DNA from: Prochlorococcus sp. AG-347-K16 | Lineage (GTDB): Bacteria > Cyanobacteriota > Cyanobacteriia > PCC-6307 > Cyanobiaceae | Length of the DNA stretch: 64,000 nucleotides | Assembly (NCBI GenBank): GCA_003281405.1 | Contig: QCCD01000004.1 | Location: forward strand, 62,001-126,000 | Direction of reading: 5' to 3' | Shown here: positions 61,312 to 64,000 of the stretch, piece after piece | Layout of the letters: each line of letters starts with the position of its first letter | Numbering within the stretch: the stretch's first letter is position 1 | The notes under the pieces: model-generated | What the model saw: the letters and a program-made list of their open reading frames with translations, nothing else | What the model was told of the DNA's origin: nothing | Databases searched by the model: none | Translations under genes and position numbers: made by a program

Positions 61312-61506
61312 TTATGACTTAAGAGAATCTCTTAAATCAAACTTTTCAGCTTTTTCAATTTGACACTCAGTATCATCTTCAGCACATTTGATTTCAGCTT
61401 TTTTGTTCATGTGGCTACTACAACCGCCTGCTATAACTGGTAAACCGGTCGTAGCTGTAAAACCAGTTAAACATGCAAAAGCTATATAAGGAAAAAGTCT
61501 TTTCAT
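61312..61506 (-). CDS. 64-residue exported Cys-containing protein
   Basis: Signal peptide (MKRLFPYIAFACLTGFTATT, then GLPVIAGGCSS; a lipobox-like AGGC), then a charged mature part with Cys in KCAEDDTECQIEKAE. May be a lipoprotein. The CxxxxxxC spacing may form a disulfide in the periplasm. Confidence 0.55.
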   Translation of the reverse strand: MKRLFPYIAFACLTGFTATTGLPVIAGGCSSHMNKKAEIKCAEDDTECQIEKAEKFDLRDSLKS

Positions 61507-61707
61507 TTAATTGTTACTTTATGTAAACTTATTATGTTACATAAAAAGCTCAAGTGTGAGTAGCTGATAATTCGCGTGCACCCTATACCAATCATCTAAA
61601 GTGATTTAGCAAACCTATGAGTTTTATATTTATCTGAGTATTTTTACTTATATGTTGAGTTGAAGACTTTAAATAATTAATGTTTGTTTTGGGTTTATAA
61701 ATAAGTC

Positions 61708-61863
61708 ATGGATAAAGAACATTTAATTGATTTAATATCTAATAGCATTATTTCTGAGATTAAAGATCTCGAAATTAATGAGGAAAAATTGATTGCAAAT
61801 AATTATTTAAATAATCTGAATTTAAATCAGCTTAGAATAATTTCTAAAGAATTTATTTTGTAA
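61708..61863 (+). CDS. 51-residue MDKxHLI family protein
   Basis: MDKEHLIDLISNSIISEIKD, then an acidic helical middle and NLNLNQLRIISKEFIL. Equal-length paralogue of 30,279; identical first and last motifs. Confidence 0.65.
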   Translation: MDKEHLIDLISNSIISEIKDLEINEEKLIANNYLNNLNLNQLRIISKEFIL

Positions 61864-61941
61864 TTTTTATTGAATATTTATTTAAATAAATGAGATTTTC
61901 TTTACTATCATTTGAATTTTAATAAGTTAATACCTTTTAAT

Positions 61942-62127
61942 ATGAATGATTCAGAAGAATTTAAACCTAGCCTTAAACAAATAAATGAGGATATCAGACC
62001 TACATGGGAAGATATCAAAAAACAATCAGAAGTTTTAGTTAACAAACTGGGTTGCCCTAGATCATTTGTAGGAGGTATGCTTCATGCAATAGCAAGCGAC
62101 TTCTCTGATATGAAAACTTGGGAATAA
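61942..62127 (+). CDS. 61-residue hypothetical protein
   Basis: From the ATG at 61942: MNDSEEFKPSLKQINEDIRP, then VNKLGCPRSFVGGMLHAIAS. Acidic, helical, with a GCP turn that recalls NCPEED in the 27,572 product. The next gene's ATG follows its TAA immediately (TAAATG). Confidence 0.55.
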   Translation: MNDSEEFKPSLKQINEDIRPTWEDIKKQSEVLVNKLGCPRSFVGGMLHAIASDFSDMKTWE

Positions 62128-62277
62128 ATGAAAAACTTATTACTTACACCAATTTTCAAACTATTCGAAAAAAGCACTTTCCTCTTATCACTAAATCAAA
62201 ACTCATGCCCTGTTTTAGATACTGAAGACATAAAAAAGCAAGAACAGAAAGAAGCTATTGAAAGGTTGTACCCGTAA
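62128..62277 (+). CDS. 49-residue MKNLLLTP protein
   Basis: MKNLLLTPIFKLFEKSTFLL then SLNQNSCPVLDTEDIKKQEQ and KEAIERLYP. Mildly hydrophobic N-terminus without a clear signal site, one Cys, ends in (R)LYP like the 14,796 and 25,508 proteins. Adjacent to the previous gene with no gap. Confidence 0.5.
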   Translation: MKNLLLTPIFKLFEKSTFLLSLNQNSCPVLDTEDIKKQEQKEAIERLYP

Positions 62278-62310
62278 ACTTTTAACAGAAATGTTCAGAT
62301 CATATATACG

Positions 62311-62364
62311 ATGCAGCACGGTCCTATGCACCCCCATGCCACCCATTACTTTCCTAAATTGTGA
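62311..62364 (+). CDS. possible 17-residue His-rich peptide
   Basis: MQHGPMHPHATHYFPKL has four His in 17 residues and lies in the only G+C-rich patch of the area (CACCCCCATGCCACCC). Could be a metal-binding peptide or simply part of a non-coding signal. Confidence 0.25.
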   Translation: MQHGPMHPHATHYFPKL

Positions 62365-62549
62365 CTTTGATGGATAATAAACATATTAAAAAAAATCTAA
62401 TTCTAGCAAAATTCTAGCAGATAAATTCCTCCAATTCCCCTGATATGACTGAAGAAAAGTTTTGGCTAATGAAAAGTAATCGCGACTAGCTATAACTGCG
62501 ATCTCAAGGATTCGTAATTTTTTATTCAAACTTTATTCAAACTTTTTAA
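62365..62549. other. intergenic region, nothing recognised
   Basis: 185 bases downstream of the TPR gene. CTAGCAAAATTCTAGCAG has a short direct repeat; no terminator of quality. Confidence 0.35.
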
Positions 62550-63536
62550 TTAACATTTCCACTCTCTTACATTCTTACGAGCTTCTTTATTTCCATAGCT
62601 TTTAGATACTTTCCAATCTTTGCATGCTTTTCTTCCTGTATTATCAATCCAACTGTAAGCATTTCCTCGACTCAAATAAAGCTCACCAAGATCCCACATA
62701 TCGTAATCCAAATCAAGCTCAACTTTATCAGTTTCTTCTTGAGGTGGAGCTATTTGAATAGAATTTGAATAACTAACTATCGCAGCATTTAAATAATCTT
62801 TAGCTTTTTTTCTTTCTTTAAGTTCTTTCAATACAAAATAACCATCAAAATTAAGATCTCCAAGTTGAGCATGGGTATCATAAGTTATTCCAAAAGGAAA
62901 AATTCTTCTTAGAAGATAATCTGGATTTGAATTATTATTAGCTAGAACTTTTTCAAAGTATGTTTTAGCTTCATTACCAGTAGTAAATGCTTGAAAATAA
63001 TTTTCTTTTTCATATTGAGCACTAGCAAAATCATATAGATATTCGGCATATAAATAATTTATTAATGAATTTTCAGATGATAACTTTAGTGCCTTCTCAA
63101 AATCCTTTTCTGCTGCTGGTTTATTAGATAATTCCCAATAAAGATGCTGTCCTCTTAATGCATATGCAACAGCAAATTTTTCATCTATCTCAATGGCTTT
63201 ATTAAGATCCGAAAGAGCATCATTCATATTGGCAAAATCCCATTCATTAATAAGTGCTCTTAACAAATATCCCTCTTTAGATTCTTTATTCTCTTTTAGA
63301 AAAAGGTTTACTTTAGTTAATGCCCCCGCTGGATCGTTGGAATTTAGATCATTTATAGCCTCATCCAATTTAGAGTTAGTAGATAAAATATTACTTCCTT
63401 CACCTGACATGCTTTCAACGCAACCTTTAAAGTCAGAAGCTTTCATGCACATTTCAGCAATCTTAGGATCAAGATTTGCATTTGCAATTGATGGAAATGA
63501 AATAAAAGCTAATAAGGTTACTGCTAATCTTTTCAT
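62550..63536 (-). CDS. exported TPR-repeat protein
   Basis: 328 residues: signal peptide (MKRLAVTLLAFISFPSIANA), a short CMKASDFKGCVESMSG segment with two Cys, then TPR-like helical repeats (SKEGYLLRALINEWDFANMN, FAVAYALRGQHLYWELSNKP, SLINYLYAEYLYDFASAQYE). Periplasmic scaffold by inference. Its N-terminal Cys segment is shared with the divergent gene at 63,673. Confidence 0.75.
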   Translation of the reverse strand: MKRLAVTLLAFISFPSIANANLDPKIAEMCMKASDFKGCVESMSGEGSNILSTNSKLDEAINDLNSNDPAGALTKVNLFLKENKESKEGYLLRALINEWDFANMNDALSDLNKAIEIDEKFAVAYALRGQHLYWELSNKPAAEKDFEKALKLSSENSLINYLYAEYLYDFASAQYEKENYFQAFTTGNEAKTYFEKVLANNNSNPDYLLRRIFPFGITYDTHAQLGDLNFDGYFVLKELKERKKAKDYLNAAIVSYSNSIQIAPPQEETDKVELDLDYDMWDLGELYLSRGNAYSWIDNTGRKACKDWKVSKSYGNKEARKNVREWKC

Positions 63537-63672
63537 GTGAAAGTGAAATTTAAAAAAATTATAAGTTACTAGTCAACTCAACATCATTAAAATTTAAAGA
63601 TTAAAGATTGTTAAAGTTTTTCTTTAAGAAAAATTATTATATGATTCTTATTAAAGTTAATTATAAAATTAA

Positions 63673-64000
63673 GTGTTTAAAAGAAATCTTCTTTTAGCTC
63701 TTTCATTAATTATTGCCCAACCTACTTATTCATCAACTGATAAGGAGGTAGCAGAACTTTGTCTTAAAGCATCTGACTTTAAAGGTTGCTTTGAAATAAT
63801 GTCTGCTCAAAAAGATTTAAATAAATTCAAAGTTAGTAAAGATTCAAAAATAAATAGAAAATGCGATGATGGGAAAAAAAATTATTCAACAACCCTGATT
63901 CACAAATCTTTTGGAAGGAAACCAATTAAAGAAAAAGTATTTTTTTCATGTTTAACACAAGCTGAATATGCAAAAAAGAAATACGAATTACAGAATAATC
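63673..64000 (+). CDS. exported protein with KASDFKGC segment, 3' end outside window
   Basis: GTG start; signal peptide (FKRNLLLALSLIIAQPTYSS), then ELCLKASDFKGCFEIMSAQK, matching the CMKASDFKGCVESMS of the divergent TPR gene. After that a Lys-rich region with CDDGKKN and FFSCLTQAEYAKKKYE. The frame is open at the window end. Probably a diverged duplicate sharing the N-terminal module. Confidence 0.6.
   Translation, partial: MFKRNLLLALSLIIAQPTYSSTDKEVAELCLKASDFKGCFEIMSAQKDLNKFKVSKDSKINRKCDDGKKNYSTTLIHKSFGRKPIKEKVFFSCLTQAEYAKKKYELQNN

Overview
The window is AT-rich (about 30% G+C by eye), gene-dense DNA from a high-light-adapted Prochlorococcus or a very close picocyanobacterium. The evidence is kaiB-kaiC next to rplU-rpmA with no kaiA, several short Hli proteins ending in the TGQIIPG motif, plant-type ferredoxin, a photosystem II S4-domain protein, an NblS-type sensor kinase, and dozens of 30-60 residue proteins of the sort typical of this genus.

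Layout. Positions 1-26,750 are mostly conserved core: nblS (5' end cut off), kaiC, kaiB, rplU, rpmA, truB, a SpoIID-like protein, rnz, petF, prmA, serA, the PSII S4 protein, tRNA-Val(GAC), a photolyase-like gene, a stand-alone NAD-ligase adenylation domain, an SDR, murD, pirin, a GAF protein, an HI0933-type flavoprotein and a DMT transporter. From about 26,800 to 48,900 the DNA becomes island-like. It carries many tiny membrane or cysteine-containing proteins, two fatty-acid desaturases, three hli genes, an LptF/G-type permease, DoxX-like proteins, a LOG-like protein, candidate structured RNAs, an AAAG microsatellite and decayed genes. Positions 48,975-54,985 hold a compact minus-strand cluster: a Ni-dependent guanidine-hydrolase-type ureohydrolase, HypA-like and HypB-like nickel chaperones, an NMT1-type ABC transporter and a Rieske oxygenase. 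I read this as guanidine (or guanidino-compound) uptake and hydrolysis to feed nitrogen metabolism. Positions 55,000-64,000 return to small paralogous proteins, two cupin/DsrE-type proteins and a TPR protein.

Three genes carry single-base homopolymer indels that break the frame: kaiC (loses its true C-terminus), a DUF938 methyltransferase and a DUF1543 protein. All three are restored to full family length by one base, so they are either real slippage mutations or sequence errors.

Repeated non-coding signals stand out. A 15-nt dyad plus CTAAACT, followed by a terminator-like hairpin, occurs three times near-identically (45,738; 57,738; 58,719). A 78-nt leader is duplicated at 46,464 and 60,565. 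In several genes a U-tract abuts the start codon. Gene assignments come from reading motifs, not from database searches.
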